From Saccharopolyspora galaxeae (GTDB taxonomy: Bacteria > Actinomycetota > Actinomycetes > Mycobacteriales > Pseudonocardiaceae): a stretch of DNA of 64,000 bases. The DNA lies in NCBI RefSeq assembly GCF_016526145.1, contig NZ_JADDUE010000001.1:496001-560000 (forward strand), written 5' to 3'. Within the stretch, counting starts at the first letter, position 1; each line of letters starts with the position of its first letter. Shown piece by piece: positions 54,961 through 63,344 of the stretch. The notes beneath the pieces are model-generated. The model worked only from the letters and a program-made list of their open reading frames with translations. It searched no databases and was not told where the DNA came from. The position numbers and the translations under genes are program-made.

Positions 54961-55923
54961 TCAGATGCCGGGGTAGCGGGCGGGTTCATCGCCGGTGAGA
55001 TCGAGCGCGGCCAGCCAAGCCGCGCCCGCCGCGCCAGGTCCCGCGGCGTGCAGCTCGGGGGCGGGCGAACCGGCACGCCGCAGCAGTTCGGCGCGCAGTG
55101 CAGCACCGACCGGGTTGCCATCCGCGGTGAGCCCGCCCGCGAGCACGATCGGTGCGCGCTCCTCGCCGGGCCGCCGCGCACCGGCGGCCGTGTCGGCCAG
55201 CACGGCCGCTGCGCGCGCGACGATGTCCCGCGCGTCCGCATCCGTCCCGCTCGCGGCCGTGACCAGCGGAGCCAGCTCGGCCAGCGCGATCGGCGCGCGC
55301 CCGTTCACCGCGGCGATGAGCTGCTTGCGCAGCGCGTCCGCGTCGTCCGGTCCGGTGCCGAGCAGTTCCGCGCGCACCGCCCGGCCGAGTTCCCCGACGG
55401 GCTCGCCGCGGTCCAGCGCTCGCAGCAGCGCCCGGACGGCCTCCCTTCCCAGCCAGAACGCCGATCCCTCATCGCCGAGCAGCCACCCGTGCCCGCCGAT
55501 CGTGGCGACCAGCCGGTGCCGCTCGACGCGCGCGGCGATCGCTCCGGTCCCGGCGATCAGCACGGTGCCATCGGCGGCCGCCGTCCCGGCGGCGAACGCC
55601 ACCTCGCAGTCGCTGACCACGCGCACCGGGCACCGCAGGTCCAGCGCGCGCCAGCCTTCGTCGAACAGCTCCGCCACCTGCGGATCGGTCATCTTGCTGA
55701 TCCCGGCCATGCCCAGCACGACCCGGCGCACCGAGCCCGCTTCCAGCCCGTTCATCGCGGCCGCGGCGGCCGCGGTCACCTCCGCGACCGCCTGCCGCGG
55801 CGGGTGCGAGTTCGGATTCCCGCCACCTGCCGATCCGCGGCCCACGACCCGGCCGCGCAGATCGCCCACGAGCGCGCGGCTGGACGTGCCGCCGATGTCC
55901 AGGCCGAGTACCAGGTCGAGCAT
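54961..55923 (-). CDS. nagK: BadF/BadG-type N-acetylglucosamine kinase-like protein
   Basis: 320 residues from ATG 55923. This ASKHA-fold sugar kinase starts LVLGLDIGGTSSRALVGDL; later come VLIAGTGAIAARVE, GGHGWLLGDEGSAFWLGRE (the sugar-site stretch of GlcNAc kinases) and VLAGGLTADGNP. Phosphorylation of GlcNAc or a related amino sugar is likely, given the DasR regulator and SIS isomerase nearby. It is divergent from the amidohydrolase at 56036, with a 112-bp shared promoter region lacking a DasR box. Confidence 0.88.
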   Translation of the reverse strand: MLDLVLGLDIGGTSSRALVGDLRGRVVGRGSAGGGNPNSHPPRQAVAEVTAAAAAAMNGLEAGSVRRVVLGMAGISKMTDPQVAELFDEGWRALDLRCPVRVVSDCEVAFAAGTAAADGTVLIAGTGAIAARVERHRLVATIGGHGWLLGDEGSAFWLGREAVRALLRALDRGEPVGELGRAVRAELLGTGPDDADALRKQLIAAVNGRAPIALAELAPLVTAASGTDADARDIVARAAAVLADTAAGARRPGEERAPIVLAGGLTADGNPVGAALRAELLRRAGSPAPELHAAGPGAAGAAWLAALDLTGDEPARYPGI

Positions 55924-56035
55924 GGGCACCTTTGTACCGCGCCGGAGGGCCGCCGCGGACAATGCCGTGAGCCCGCATCGGCCGCCGCATCCGGCCGGAC
56001 CGCGGGAGCAACGATGGAAGCCCTGAAAGGCGAGC

Positions 56036-56878
56036 ATGACCGTCGACGCGCATCACCACCTGTGGGACATCGACGTCCGCGACCAGCCGTGCATCACCGG
56101 CCCGGAGATGGCGCCGCTGCGCCGCGATTTCCTGCCCGCCGACCTGCGGGCGGCCGCGCAGGGCACCTCGGTCGACACCACCGTGCTGGTGCAAACGGCC
56201 ACCGATCCGCAGGAGACCCCGGAGATGCTGGTGCTGGCCGACTCGGTCGGCTGCATCGGCGCGGTGGTGGGCTGGGTCGACCTCACCGCGCGGGACGTGC
56301 GGGAACGGCTCGGCGCGTTGCAGCTGCACCCGTCCGGGAAGTGGTTGAAGGGCGTGCGGCACCCGGCCGAGCGGGAAGCCGACCCGGAGTGGCTCGCCCG
56401 CCCGGACGTGCTCGCCGGGCTCGCCGCGGTGGAGGACGCCGGCCTGGTCTACGAACTGCTGGTGCGCCCGCACCAGCTGCCCGCCGCGATCAAGGCTGCA
56501 GGCGAGTTCCCGCAGCTGACGTTCGTGCTGGACCACTGCGGCAAACCGCCGGTGGGCGGCGAGCTGCGGCCGTGGGCCGCGGCGGTGCGCAGGCTGGCGA
56601 GCCACCCGAACGTCGTGTGCAAGCTCTCCGGCCTGGTCACCGAGGCCGAGTGGGCCGGTGCTCCGGAGGTCGAGGCGATGCGGCCGTGCGCGGAGCTGGT
56701 GCTGGAGGCGTTCGGCCCGGGCCGGGTGATGTTCGGTTCGGACTGGCCGGTGTGCCTGCTGGCCGCTTCCTACGGGCAGGTGCTGGACGTGGCCGCCAGG
56801 CTCACCGAGGGACTGTCCGCGGCGGAGCGGACGGCGGTGTTCGACGGGACCGCGCGGCAGGTCTACGAATTGCGCTGA
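56036..56878 (+). CDS. Amidohydrolase family 2 (lactonase-like)
   Basis: 280 residues. The metal-dependent TIM-barrel hydrolase motif VDAHHHLWD opens the protein. Later come LVQTATDPQETPEMLVLADS, FVLDHCGKPPV (metal His) and MFGSDWPVCLL (catalytic Asp). This pattern fits fuconolactonase/2-pyrone-dicarboxylate lactonase-like enzymes. The substrate is probably a sugar lactone, but nothing here decides it. Followed by a strong hairpin. Confidence 0.9.
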   Translation: MTVDAHHHLWDIDVRDQPCITGPEMAPLRRDFLPADLRAAAQGTSVDTTVLVQTATDPQETPEMLVLADSVGCIGAVVGWVDLTARDVRERLGALQLHPSGKWLKGVRHPAEREADPEWLARPDVLAGLAAVEDAGLVYELLVRPHQLPAAIKAAGEFPQLTFVLDHCGKPPVGGELRPWAAAVRRLASHPNVVCKLSGLVTEAEWAGAPEVEAMRPCAELVLEAFGPGRVMFGSDWPVCLLAASYGQVLDVAARLTEGLSAAERTAVFDGTARQVYELR

Positions 56879-56931
56879 CCGGGGAGCGAGCCCTGTAGTC
56901 AATATGACCCGTTCGGCGTAATCTGACGCTG

Positions 56932-56963
56932 CCCGCCTCACCCCGCCCCCTCGGTGAGGCGGG
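56932..56963. terminator. Bidirectional terminator between amidohydrolase and SIS genes
   Basis: CCCGCCTCACC and GGTGAGGCGGG arms (11 bp) flank a 10-nt loop, between convergent genes. Confidence 0.85.
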
Positions 56964-56990
56964 CCTTCGCTTGCGCCCCGCCGCCGCGGA

Positions 56991-58025
56991 TCAGCGCGTC
57001 CGGGTGATCTTGGACAGGCCGCGCGGCTGATCCGGGTCGACGCCGCGGGCCAGCGCGAGGTCCAGCGCGAGCCGCTGCACCGGAAGGATCTCCAGCACCG
57101 GCGCGATTTCTTCGGCGCAATCCGGCACCGGGATGCGGTGCGCGATCGAATCGTCGTCGCCCGAGCCGACGGCGCACACGTCGGCGCCGCGCTCGGCGAC
57201 CGCGCTCAGCACTTCCCGCATCGCCTCGCCGCCTTCGCCGGGCCCGCGCACCGCGAGCACCGCGGTCTCGGAGTCGACCGCCGCCACCGGGCCGTGCAGC
57301 AGGTCCGCCCCGCTGTAGGAGCGAGCAGGCAGGTAGCTGGTCTCGGCCAGTTTCAGCGCGGCTTCGGCGGCGGTGGCCAGCGAGTAGCCGCGCGCGGTGG
57401 TGACCAGCCGTTCGGCGAAGCGGTACCGGCGCACCGCCGCGGCGACCGCGGGTTCGCTGTCCCGCAGCGCATCCGAGGCCTGCTCGGGCAGCTCCGCGGC
57501 ATCCCTGCCCGTGCCGCCGCGCACCGCGTCGACCAGCAGGTACAGCGTGAGCAGCGTGGCGCTGTAGGTCTTGGTGGCCGCGACCGCCCGCTCCTGGCCC
57601 GCGCGGATGTCCACCGACAGCTCCGCGGTGGAGTTCAGCGTCGAGTCGGCGGTGTTGGTGACCGCGACGGTGGTGGCCCCGCGCCGCCGCGCCGCTGCGG
57701 TGACCTCGATCAGGTCCGGTGAACCGCCGCTCTGGCTGACCGTCAGCAGCAGCACGTCGGTCAGGTCCGGCCGCGCACCGTAGAGCGTCGTGGTGGATGG
57801 CGAGACCAGCCCGGCAGGCAGTTCCAGCAGGACTTCGATCAGATATTTCGCGTACAGCGCCGCGTGGTCGCTGGAGCCGCGGGCGGCCAGCAGCGCGAAC
57901 CGCGGCTTGCGCTCGGCGATGGTCGCGGCAACCGCCGCGATCTGCTCGCGGGCGGCGAGCAGATCGGCGAAGATCCGCGGCTGCTGGTCGATCTCGGCGC
58001 GCATTCGCTCACCGGGGCTGGTCAT
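56991..58025 (-). CDS. Double-SIS sugar isomerase/deaminase (GlmS-like C-terminal type)
   Basis: 344 residues from ATG 58025 behind GAGAGG. Two SIS domains are visible: LLAARGSSDHAALYAKYLIE with LTVSQSGGSPDLIEV, and SYLPARSYSGADLLHGPVAA. There is no N-terminal glutamine amidotransferase, so it is not GlmS. It more likely deaminates or isomerises an amino-sugar phosphate, like the NagB-II class. A DasR operator overlaps its promoter, supporting a role in GlcNAc use. Confidence 0.88.
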   Translation of the reverse strand: MTSPGERMRAEIDQQPRIFADLLAAREQIAAVAATIAERKPRFALLAARGSSDHAALYAKYLIEVLLELPAGLVSPSTTTLYGARPDLTDVLLLTVSQSGGSPDLIEVTAAARRRGATTVAVTNTADSTLNSTAELSVDIRAGQERAVAATKTYSATLLTLYLLVDAVRGGTGRDAAELPEQASDALRDSEPAVAAAVRRYRFAERLVTTARGYSLATAAEAALKLAETSYLPARSYSGADLLHGPVAAVDSETAVLAVRGPGEGGEAMREVLSAVAERGADVCAVGSGDDDSIAHRIPVPDCAEEIAPVLEILPVQRLALDLALARGVDPDQPRGLSKITRTR

Positions 58026-58048
58026 GGGTACCTCTCCGCGATCGAAGT

Positions 58049-58064
58049 CCAGGTCTAGACCATT
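58049..58064. promoter_or_regulatory. DasR-responsive element (dre)
   Basis: Read on the minus strand, AATGGTCTAGACCTGG matches the known dre consensus ACTGGTCTAGACCAGT closely, with the full core palindrome GGTCTAGACC. It lies 24 bp upstream of the SIS gene and about 230 bp upstream of dasR, in their shared intergenic region. Confidence 0.88.
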
Positions 58065-58296
58065 ATTGCTGATCGGGCCCGCACGCCGGGGCGCGGCGTG
58101 CCTGCGCACACCGAGCTTGGCCCGGTGGACCGCGGGTGCGCCACCCGGTCGGCAGACCAAGATCACCCGATGCGAATACTGGTGAGAACGTGATGATGGC
58201 GCACGGCTTCAGGCATCCTGGACAGTCATGGCGCTGCTTCGCGCACGGCCGTGCGGGCGGTCCGTGCGCGGTGCCCAGGTACGGGTAGGAGGACAG

Positions 58297-59055
58297 ATGC
58301 TGGAAACGTCGGTGTCCGGCGGGGCGGACACCCCGGTTCGCGTGCAGCGCGAACCCAAGTACTGGGGCCTGAAGCAGCACCTGCTGGACATGCTGCGATC
58401 CCTGCCGCCGGGCTCTCCGATCCCCACCGAACGCGCGCTCGCCGCCGAGTTCGACGTCTCGCGCACCACCGTGCGCCAGGCGCTGGCCGAGCTGACCGTC
58501 GAAGGCCGCCTGCTGCGGGTGCAGGGCAAGGGCACCTTCGCCGCCAAACCCAAGGTCGCGCAGCGGCTGCAGCTGTCCAGCTACACCGAGGACATGCGCG
58601 CGCAGGGCCGCCAGCCCACCTCGCGCCTGCTGGAAGTCGTGGAGGAACCGGCGGGCGAAGAACTCGCCACGCTGCTCGGCACCCGAACCGGCTCGACCGT
58701 GCTGCGGCTGCGGCGGCTGCGGCTGGCCGACGCGGAGCCGATGGCCATCGAGACCACGCACCTGGCGCTGTCCCGGTTCCGCGGGCTGACCTCGAAGCTG
58801 GCGGAGGACGGTTCGCTGTACCGGGTGCTGCGCGAGCAGTTCGGCGTCGCGCTCGGGCACGCCGACGAAACGATCGAGACCGCGCTGGCCAGCCCGGAGG
58901 AGGCCGAAGCGCTGGGCGCCGACGTGGGCCTGCCGATGCTGCTGCTGTCCAGGCACTCCTTCGACGCGGACGGCGAGCCGGTCGAGTGGGTGCGATCCAT
59001 CTACCGCGGCGACCGCTACAAGTTCGTCGCCCGCCTGAACCCGCCGGCTTCCTGA
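58297..59055 (+). CDS. dasR: GntR/HutC-family regulator DasR
   Basis: 252 residues from ATG 58297 behind TAGGAGG. The N-terminal winged helix ([20 protein letters not shown]) and the C-terminal UTRA effector domain follow Streptomyces DasR closely in order and wording ([48 protein letters not shown]). DasR represses GlcNAc uptake and use, and links amino-sugar status to development and antibiotics; glucosamine-6-P releases it (Streptomyces knowledge). The dre site nearby suggests control of the divergent SIS gene and perhaps itself. Confidence 0.94.
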   Translation: MLETSVSGGADTPVRVQREPKYWGLKQHLLDMLRSLPPGSPIPTERALAAEFDVSRTTVRQALAELTVEGRLLRVQGKGTFAAKPKVAQRLQLSSYTEDMRAQGRQPTSRLLEVVEEPAGEELATLLGTRTGSTVLRLRRLRLADAEPMAIETTHLALSRFRGLTSKLAEDGSLYRVLREQFGVALGHADETIETALASPEEAEALGADVGLPMLLLSRHSFDADGEPVEWVRSIYRGDRYKFVARLNPPAS

Positions 59056-59069
59056 CTCGGGGAGCAACG

Positions 59070-59807
59070 ATCAGCTACCGCTACGAGACCGGTCGTGCCG
59101 ACTTCAGCGACCTCGCGGGCGGGTTCGTGCTCAAGGCCGTTCCCGGCTTCCCCGGGTTCCCGGTCCGGCTGGCCAGTGAAGTGTTCCAGCGGGCGGCGCA
59201 GCTGTGCGGTGCGGCGGAGCGGGTCACGCTGTGGGATCCGTGCTGCGGCAGCGGCTACCTGCTGAGCACGATCGGACTGCTGCACCGGCAGCGGCTCGCG
59301 GCGGTGTTCGGCACGGATGCGGACCCCGACGCGCTCGGGGTGGCGGCGAGCAACCTGCGGATGCTCTCGCGGGACGGTCTGCTCGAACGCCGCCGGGAGC
59401 TCGCCGGGATGGCCGAGCGCCACGGCAAGAACTCGCACCAGGCGGCCGTCGACGCCGCCGACCGCCTCATCGCGGGACTGCCATCGGAGCCCGGCCCGCG
59501 AACCGGCACCGCCGTGGCGAACGCCTTCGATCCGGAGCAGACCGCAGCAGCGCTCGGCGGGCGGGCGCCGGACATCGTCTGCACCGACGTGCCTTACGGC
59601 GATCAGGTCGGCTGGTCCGGCGCTCCCGACGATCCGATTCCGGCGCTGATCCGCTCGATCGCCGAGGTCGTGCCGCCGTCCGCGGTGATCGCGGTGACCT
59701 GCCGGGCGCGGAAGGTCCCGCTCGGCGACGGCATCCGGGCCGCGGAGCGCTTGAAGGTGGGGCACCGCTCGGTAGCGCTGGTGCCCGCGAGCCGCATCGA
59801 GCGCTGA
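59070..59807 (+). CDS. AviRa-like rRNA methyltransferase, non-standard start
   Basis: About 245 residues. It resembles the AviRa class of 23S rRNA guanine methyltransferases: YRYETGRADFSDLAGGFVLK, PGFPGFPVRLASEVFQRA, the SAM motif LWDPCCGSGYLLSTIG and the catalytic CTDVPYGDQVGW. Conservation reaches back to SYRYE, yet no ATG, GTG or TTG lies in frame before GTG 59127, which would delete conserved residues. ATC at 59070 sits at normal distance behind GGGGAG; CTG at 59052, overlapping the dasR stop, is the other option. Ribosome modification, perhaps antibiotic-related, is inferred. Confidence 0.82.
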   Translation: MSYRYETGRADFSDLAGGFVLKAVPGFPGFPVRLASEVFQRAAQLCGAAERVTLWDPCCGSGYLLSTIGLLHRQRLAAVFGTDADPDALGVAASNLRMLSRDGLLERRRELAGMAERHGKNSHQAAVDAADRLIAGLPSEPGPRTGTAVANAFDPEQTAAALGGRAPDIVCTDVPYGDQVGWSGAPDDPIPALIRSIAEVVPPSAVIAVTCRARKVPLGDGIRAAERLKVGHRSVALVPASRIER

Positions 59808-59808
59808 C

Positions 59809-60792
59809 TCAGTCCGCGGCATCGAGGCAGGTCGCCAGGTCCGCCGCGTCGATGTTGCCGCCGGAGACGATCGCGGCGGTGCGTCCCGGTGGCAGCGTGC
59901 GGTGCAGGCAGGCCGCGACCGAAACGGCCCCGCTGCGCTCGGCGACGATCCGCGCCTCCCGCGCGAGCACGCCCACGGTGCTCGCGATCTCGGTCTCGCT
60001 GACGGTGACGATGTCGTCGACCAGCGCGGACAGGTGGGCGAAGGTGAGTTCGGAGGGCTCTGCGGTCAGCCCGTCCGCGCTGGTCCGGGTGCGCTCCTCG
60101 ACCGGCCAGGGCACCCGGTGCCCGGCGAGCAGGCCCGCCCGCGCGTCGGCGGCCAGCTCGGGCTCCACGCCGATGATCTTCGCCGCCGGCCGGAGCGCCT
60201 TGACCGCGGCGGCGACCCCGGAGATCAGCCCGCCGCCGCTGATCGGCGCCACCACCACGTCGACGTCGAGGTCCTCGGCGATCTCCAGGCCCGCGGTGCC
60301 CTGCCCGGCGATGACCGCGCGGTCGTCGAACGGCGGGATCAGCGCGGCGCCGGAACCCTCCGCGATCTCCTGCGCGCGGACCTCCCGATCGGCGACCTGC
60401 ACCGGCACGATCTCGGCGCCGAGGGCGCGGGCGGCGGCCACCTTCGCGGCGGGCGCGGTGCTCGGCACGACGACCGTGGCGGGCACGCCGAAGGTCCGGG
60501 CGGCGTGCGCGATGGCTCGGGCGTGGTTGCCGCTGGAGTAGGTGACGACGCCGCGCGCGCGGATGTCCGGTGGCAGCGCGGCCACCGCGTGCAACGCGCC
60601 GCGGATCTTGAATGCGCCGGTGGGTTGCAGATTCTCCGGTTTCACCCAGAGCTGCCTACCGGCATCGGAAAGTAGCTGCCGGGCATCCGAAAGCAGCGGC
60701 AGCAACGGGGTGCGCACCGCCGCCGATGGTCCGGTCGCGGTGCCGATCAACCGTTGTGCGGACCGGACGTCCGCGAGGCTCACCAATTCCAT
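59809..60792 (-). CDS. PLP-dependent threonine dehydratase/serine racemase-like enzyme
   Basis: 327 residues, fold type II PLP enzyme. The PLP Lys is in QPTGAFKIRGALHAV, the phosphate loop is SGGGLISGVAAAV, and YSSGNHARAIAHAA is typical. It may deaminate threonine/serine or racemise serine; there is no C-terminal ACT domain, so it is the catabolic/racemase rather than the regulated biosynthetic form. It is convergent with the methyltransferase gene, one base apart. Confidence 0.88.
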   Translation of the reverse strand: MELVSLADVRSAQRLIGTATGPSAAVRTPLLPLLSDARQLLSDAGRQLWVKPENLQPTGAFKIRGALHAVAALPPDIRARGVVTYSSGNHARAIAHAARTFGVPATVVVPSTAPAAKVAAARALGAEIVPVQVADREVRAQEIAEGSGAALIPPFDDRAVIAGQGTAGLEIAEDLDVDVVVAPISGGGLISGVAAAVKALRPAAKIIGVEPELAADARAGLLAGHRVPWPVEERTRTSADGLTAEPSELTFAHLSALVDDIVTVSETEIASTVGVLAREARIVAERSGAVSVAACLHRTLPPGRTAAIVSGGNIDAADLATCLDAAD

Positions 60793-60946
60793 GCCGAAAT
60801 CATCCTTGATCGGTTTCGGCGGAGCCGGATTGCACCGGCTTCGTTACCGGAAGTGGGAGTTGTCACGAAAGAGCAACGATTAGGAGAACGTCGGCGAGAT
60901 CAGACGTTGGGAGTCCAGGAAACCTGTGTGAGTGCGTGGGAGCCAC

Positions 60947-61969
60947 ATGGCCGAGGAGAACGACAAGGGCAAGCGGGACGAATCCGATGACCGGACGTCC
61001 AAGAAGATCGAACTCTCCGGGGCGCAGGTCGCGGGAGGCGCGCTCGCCTCGGTGACCGCCGCCTTGCTCGGCTCGCAGCTCGGCGTGGCGGGCACCGTCT
61101 TCGGCGCCGGGATGACCAGCGTGATCATCACCGTCGGCGGGGCGCTCTACCAGCGGTCGCTGGAGAAGACCAAGACGAAGCTGGAGAACACCAAGGACAA
61201 GGCGAACGCGGCCGCCGCCCGCGCCGCGCTCAAGCGCGCCACCAGCATCGGTGCCCAAGGGCTGACCAAGCTGCAGCCGCCGCGGCCGCCTGCGCGGCGC
61301 GAATCGTCCGCGAGCAGCCCCGCGGACGAGGCCGCCACCCGCAAGATCCGCTGGTACGGCAGCGCCATGCACTGGCCCGGTGGTGAGGAGGTCGTCGACG
61401 ACCCGAACGCGACCCGGCGGATCGATGCGCAGGCGGTCGCCGACGGCGCGACCGCGCGCAGCGAAGGTGTCGGCGCTGATCCCGCCGAGTCCACGCGCCA
61501 CGAGCCCGCGCCCTCCGGCGAGACCGAAGTCGTCAGCCCGCCCGCGCCCCGCCGCGGCCTGCGCTGGGGCGTGCTGGCGGTGACCAGCGGGCTCGCGTTC
61601 GTGCTGGCCATGGTCGTGATCACCGGCTGGGAAGGGATCACCGGCAAGACGCTTTCCGGGGATCAGGGAACCAGCATCGGCCGGGTCGTGCGGCCCGGTC
61701 CACCGCCCGAACCGCAGGAGCCCGCTCCGGCGGAGACCGGGACCAGCGAGCCCAGCACTTCGAGCGCGCCGGAGCCCACCTCGGAAAGCGAACCCAGCTC
61801 GGAAAGCACCGCGCCGACGGCTCCGGAAACGACCGGCGGCAGCACCACGCAGCAGAGCCCCACTCGCGAAACCGGGCGGTCGACGGCTCCCCGGACCACC
61901 GGTCAACTGCCGCAGCCGTCCGAAACCGGGCGAATCGAGGTGCCGCAGCAGGAATCCAACCCGCAGTAA
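60947..61969 (+). CDS. Membrane protein with Ser/Thr/Pro-rich external stalk, hypothetical
   Basis: 340 residues from ATG 60947 (GGGAG upstream); unrecognised family. A charged N-terminus is followed by an Ala/Gly-rich hydrophobic stretch (LASVTAALLGSQLGVAGTVF, ~35-70), a basic linker with heptad-like KTKTKLENTKDKANAAAARA, a second membrane helix (GVLAVTSGLAFVLAMVVITG, ~200-222), and a tail of about 110 residues of Pro, Ser, Thr and Glu. The tail is likely extracytoplasmic. A strong terminator follows. It may be an envelope anchor; no function is assigned. Confidence 0.7.
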   Translation: MAEENDKGKRDESDDRTSKKIELSGAQVAGGALASVTAALLGSQLGVAGTVFGAGMTSVIITVGGALYQRSLEKTKTKLENTKDKANAAAARAALKRATSIGAQGLTKLQPPRPPARRESSASSPADEAATRKIRWYGSAMHWPGGEEVVDDPNATRRIDAQAVADGATARSEGVGADPAESTRHEPAPSGETEVVSPPAPRRGLRWGVLAVTSGLAFVLAMVVITGWEGITGKTLSGDQGTSIGRVVRPGPPPEPQEPAPAETGTSEPSTSSAPEPTSESEPSSESTAPTAPETTGGSTTQQSPTRETGRSTAPRTTGQLPQPSETGRIEVPQQESNPQ

Positions 61970-61989
61970 CGAGTCGAACGCTTTTCGTG

Positions 61990-62036
61990 AGAATTCCCGG
62001 TGCCGGGCCCATCGCGGGCTCGGCGCCGGGAATTCT
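61990..62036 (+). terminator. Long hairpin after the stalk-protein gene
   Basis: AGAATTCCCGG and CCGGGAATTCT outer arms extend inward (GCCG/CGGC, GCCC/GGGC) with single-base bulges, forming a stem of about 20 bp. Confidence 0.85.
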
Positions 62037-62144
62037 TCTTGTGGGATGCGTCGAAAGGTGGATGCGCGGTGCGCCTGGTCGCACCAATACTGCTCCCGTC
62101 GGGATCTTCGAGCCGAACCGCCGGATCTTCAGATAGGGAGCCCC

Positions 62145-63263
62145 ATGAGACGCAGACTCGCGGCCAGAATGGCCGGCGCGGTCCTGCTGGCGGCGGCCAC
62201 CGCCGCCGCGCTGACCGTGCCCGCCTCCGCCGCGCCGCAGCCCGCGCCGCTCGCCAAGGCGGCCACCCAGCTGGAGGCCATGCAGCGCGACCTCGGCCTC
62301 ACCGCCGGGCAAGCGCTGGACCGGCTGCGCAGCGAAAGCACCGCGAACCGGGCCGACCGGACGGTGCGCGACCTGCTCGGGACGGCGTTCGGCGGTTCGC
62401 ACTACGACGCGGGTCTGGGCAAGCTGGTCGTCGGCGTCACCGATGCGAACCTGCTCGACGAGGTGCGCGCGGCCGGTGCCGAGGCGAAGCTCGTGCGGTT
62501 CGGCGCCGACCGGCTCGGCGCGGTCGCCGACGGGCTGAACAGGAACGCGCCGCCGCAGGGCGTGACCGGGTGGTACGTCGACTCCGCCAGCAACTCGGTG
62601 GTGCTGACCACCGCGATCGGCTCGGCCGCGAAGGCGGCGGAGTTCGTGCGCTCCACCGGGGTGGACCAGCAGGCCGTGCGGGTCGTCGAGTCGCGCGAAG
62701 CGCCGCGCCCGCTGGCCGACGTGATCGGCGGCAACGCGTACTACAACGGCAGCACCCGCTGCTCGGTCGGCTTCCCGGTGCAGGGCGGCTTCGTCAGCGC
62801 CGGGCACTGCGGCAAGCAGGGCGAGGCGACCACCCAGCCGTCCGGCACCTTCGTCGGGTCGTCGTACCCGGACAACGACTACTCGTTCGTCCAGACCGGT
62901 CCCGGCGAGACGCCGCAGCCGCTGGTGAACGACTACGCGGGCGGCAGCGTCGGCGTCGCCGGGTCCGCCGAGGCCGCCGAGGGCGCGTCGGTCTGCCGGT
63001 CCGGTTCCACCTCCGGCTGGCACTGCGGCACGGTGCAGGCCAAGAACCAGTCGGTGCGCTACCCGCAGGGCGTCGTGTCCGGGCTGACCCGCACCGACGT
63101 GTGCGCCGAGCCGGGCGACTCCGGCGGTTCGTTCCTGGCCGGGGATCAGGCGCAGGGGGTGACCTCGGGCGGTTCCGGCAACTGCAGCCTCGGTGGCACG
63201 ACCTACTTCCAGCCGGTCAACGAGATCCTCGGCGCGTACGGTCTCACGCTGCTCACCGGCTGA
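62145..63263 (+). CDS. Streptogrisin-like (alpha-lytic) secreted serine protease
   Basis: 372 residues from ATG 62145 with AGGGAG upstream. A signal peptide (~1-30, ending VPASA) is followed by a propeptide of about 150 residues of the alpha-lytic type (AATQLEAMQRDLGLTAGQAL ... RVVESREAPRPLADVIGG). The mature S2A/S1E protease starts near NAYYNGSTRCSVGF, with SAGHCGK (His), NDYSFV (Asp) and GDSGGSF (Ser). The propeptide normally acts as a folding chaperone and is removed outside the cell. It is the second secreted serine protease in the window. Confidence 0.95.
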   Translation: MRRRLAARMAGAVLLAAATAAALTVPASAAPQPAPLAKAATQLEAMQRDLGLTAGQALDRLRSESTANRADRTVRDLLGTAFGGSHYDAGLGKLVVGVTDANLLDEVRAAGAEAKLVRFGADRLGAVADGLNRNAPPQGVTGWYVDSASNSVVLTTAIGSAAKAAEFVRSTGVDQQAVRVVESREAPRPLADVIGGNAYYNGSTRCSVGFPVQGGFVSAGHCGKQGEATTQPSGTFVGSSYPDNDYSFVQTGPGETPQPLVNDYAGGSVGVAGSAEAAEGASVCRSGSTSGWHCGTVQAKNQSVRYPQGVVSGLTRTDVCAEPGDSGGSFLAGDQAQGVTSGGSGNCSLGGTTYFQPVNEILGAYGLTLLTG

Positions 63264-63278
63264 TCCCGCTCTCCGGCC

Positions 63279-63321
63279 GAACGGATCGTTCGACCGACCG
63301 CCCCAGGCGAACGGTCCGTTC
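63279..63321. repeat. Dispersed palindromic element, copy E
   Basis: GAACGGATCGTT (63279-63290, one change) and GAACGGTCCGTTC (63309-63321). The spacer has diverged. It lies 15 bases after the protease stop and 24 bp from the end of the convergent thiE. Confidence 0.8.
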
Positions 63322-63344
63322 ACTCCGGAAGAGCAGCGGGCGGC

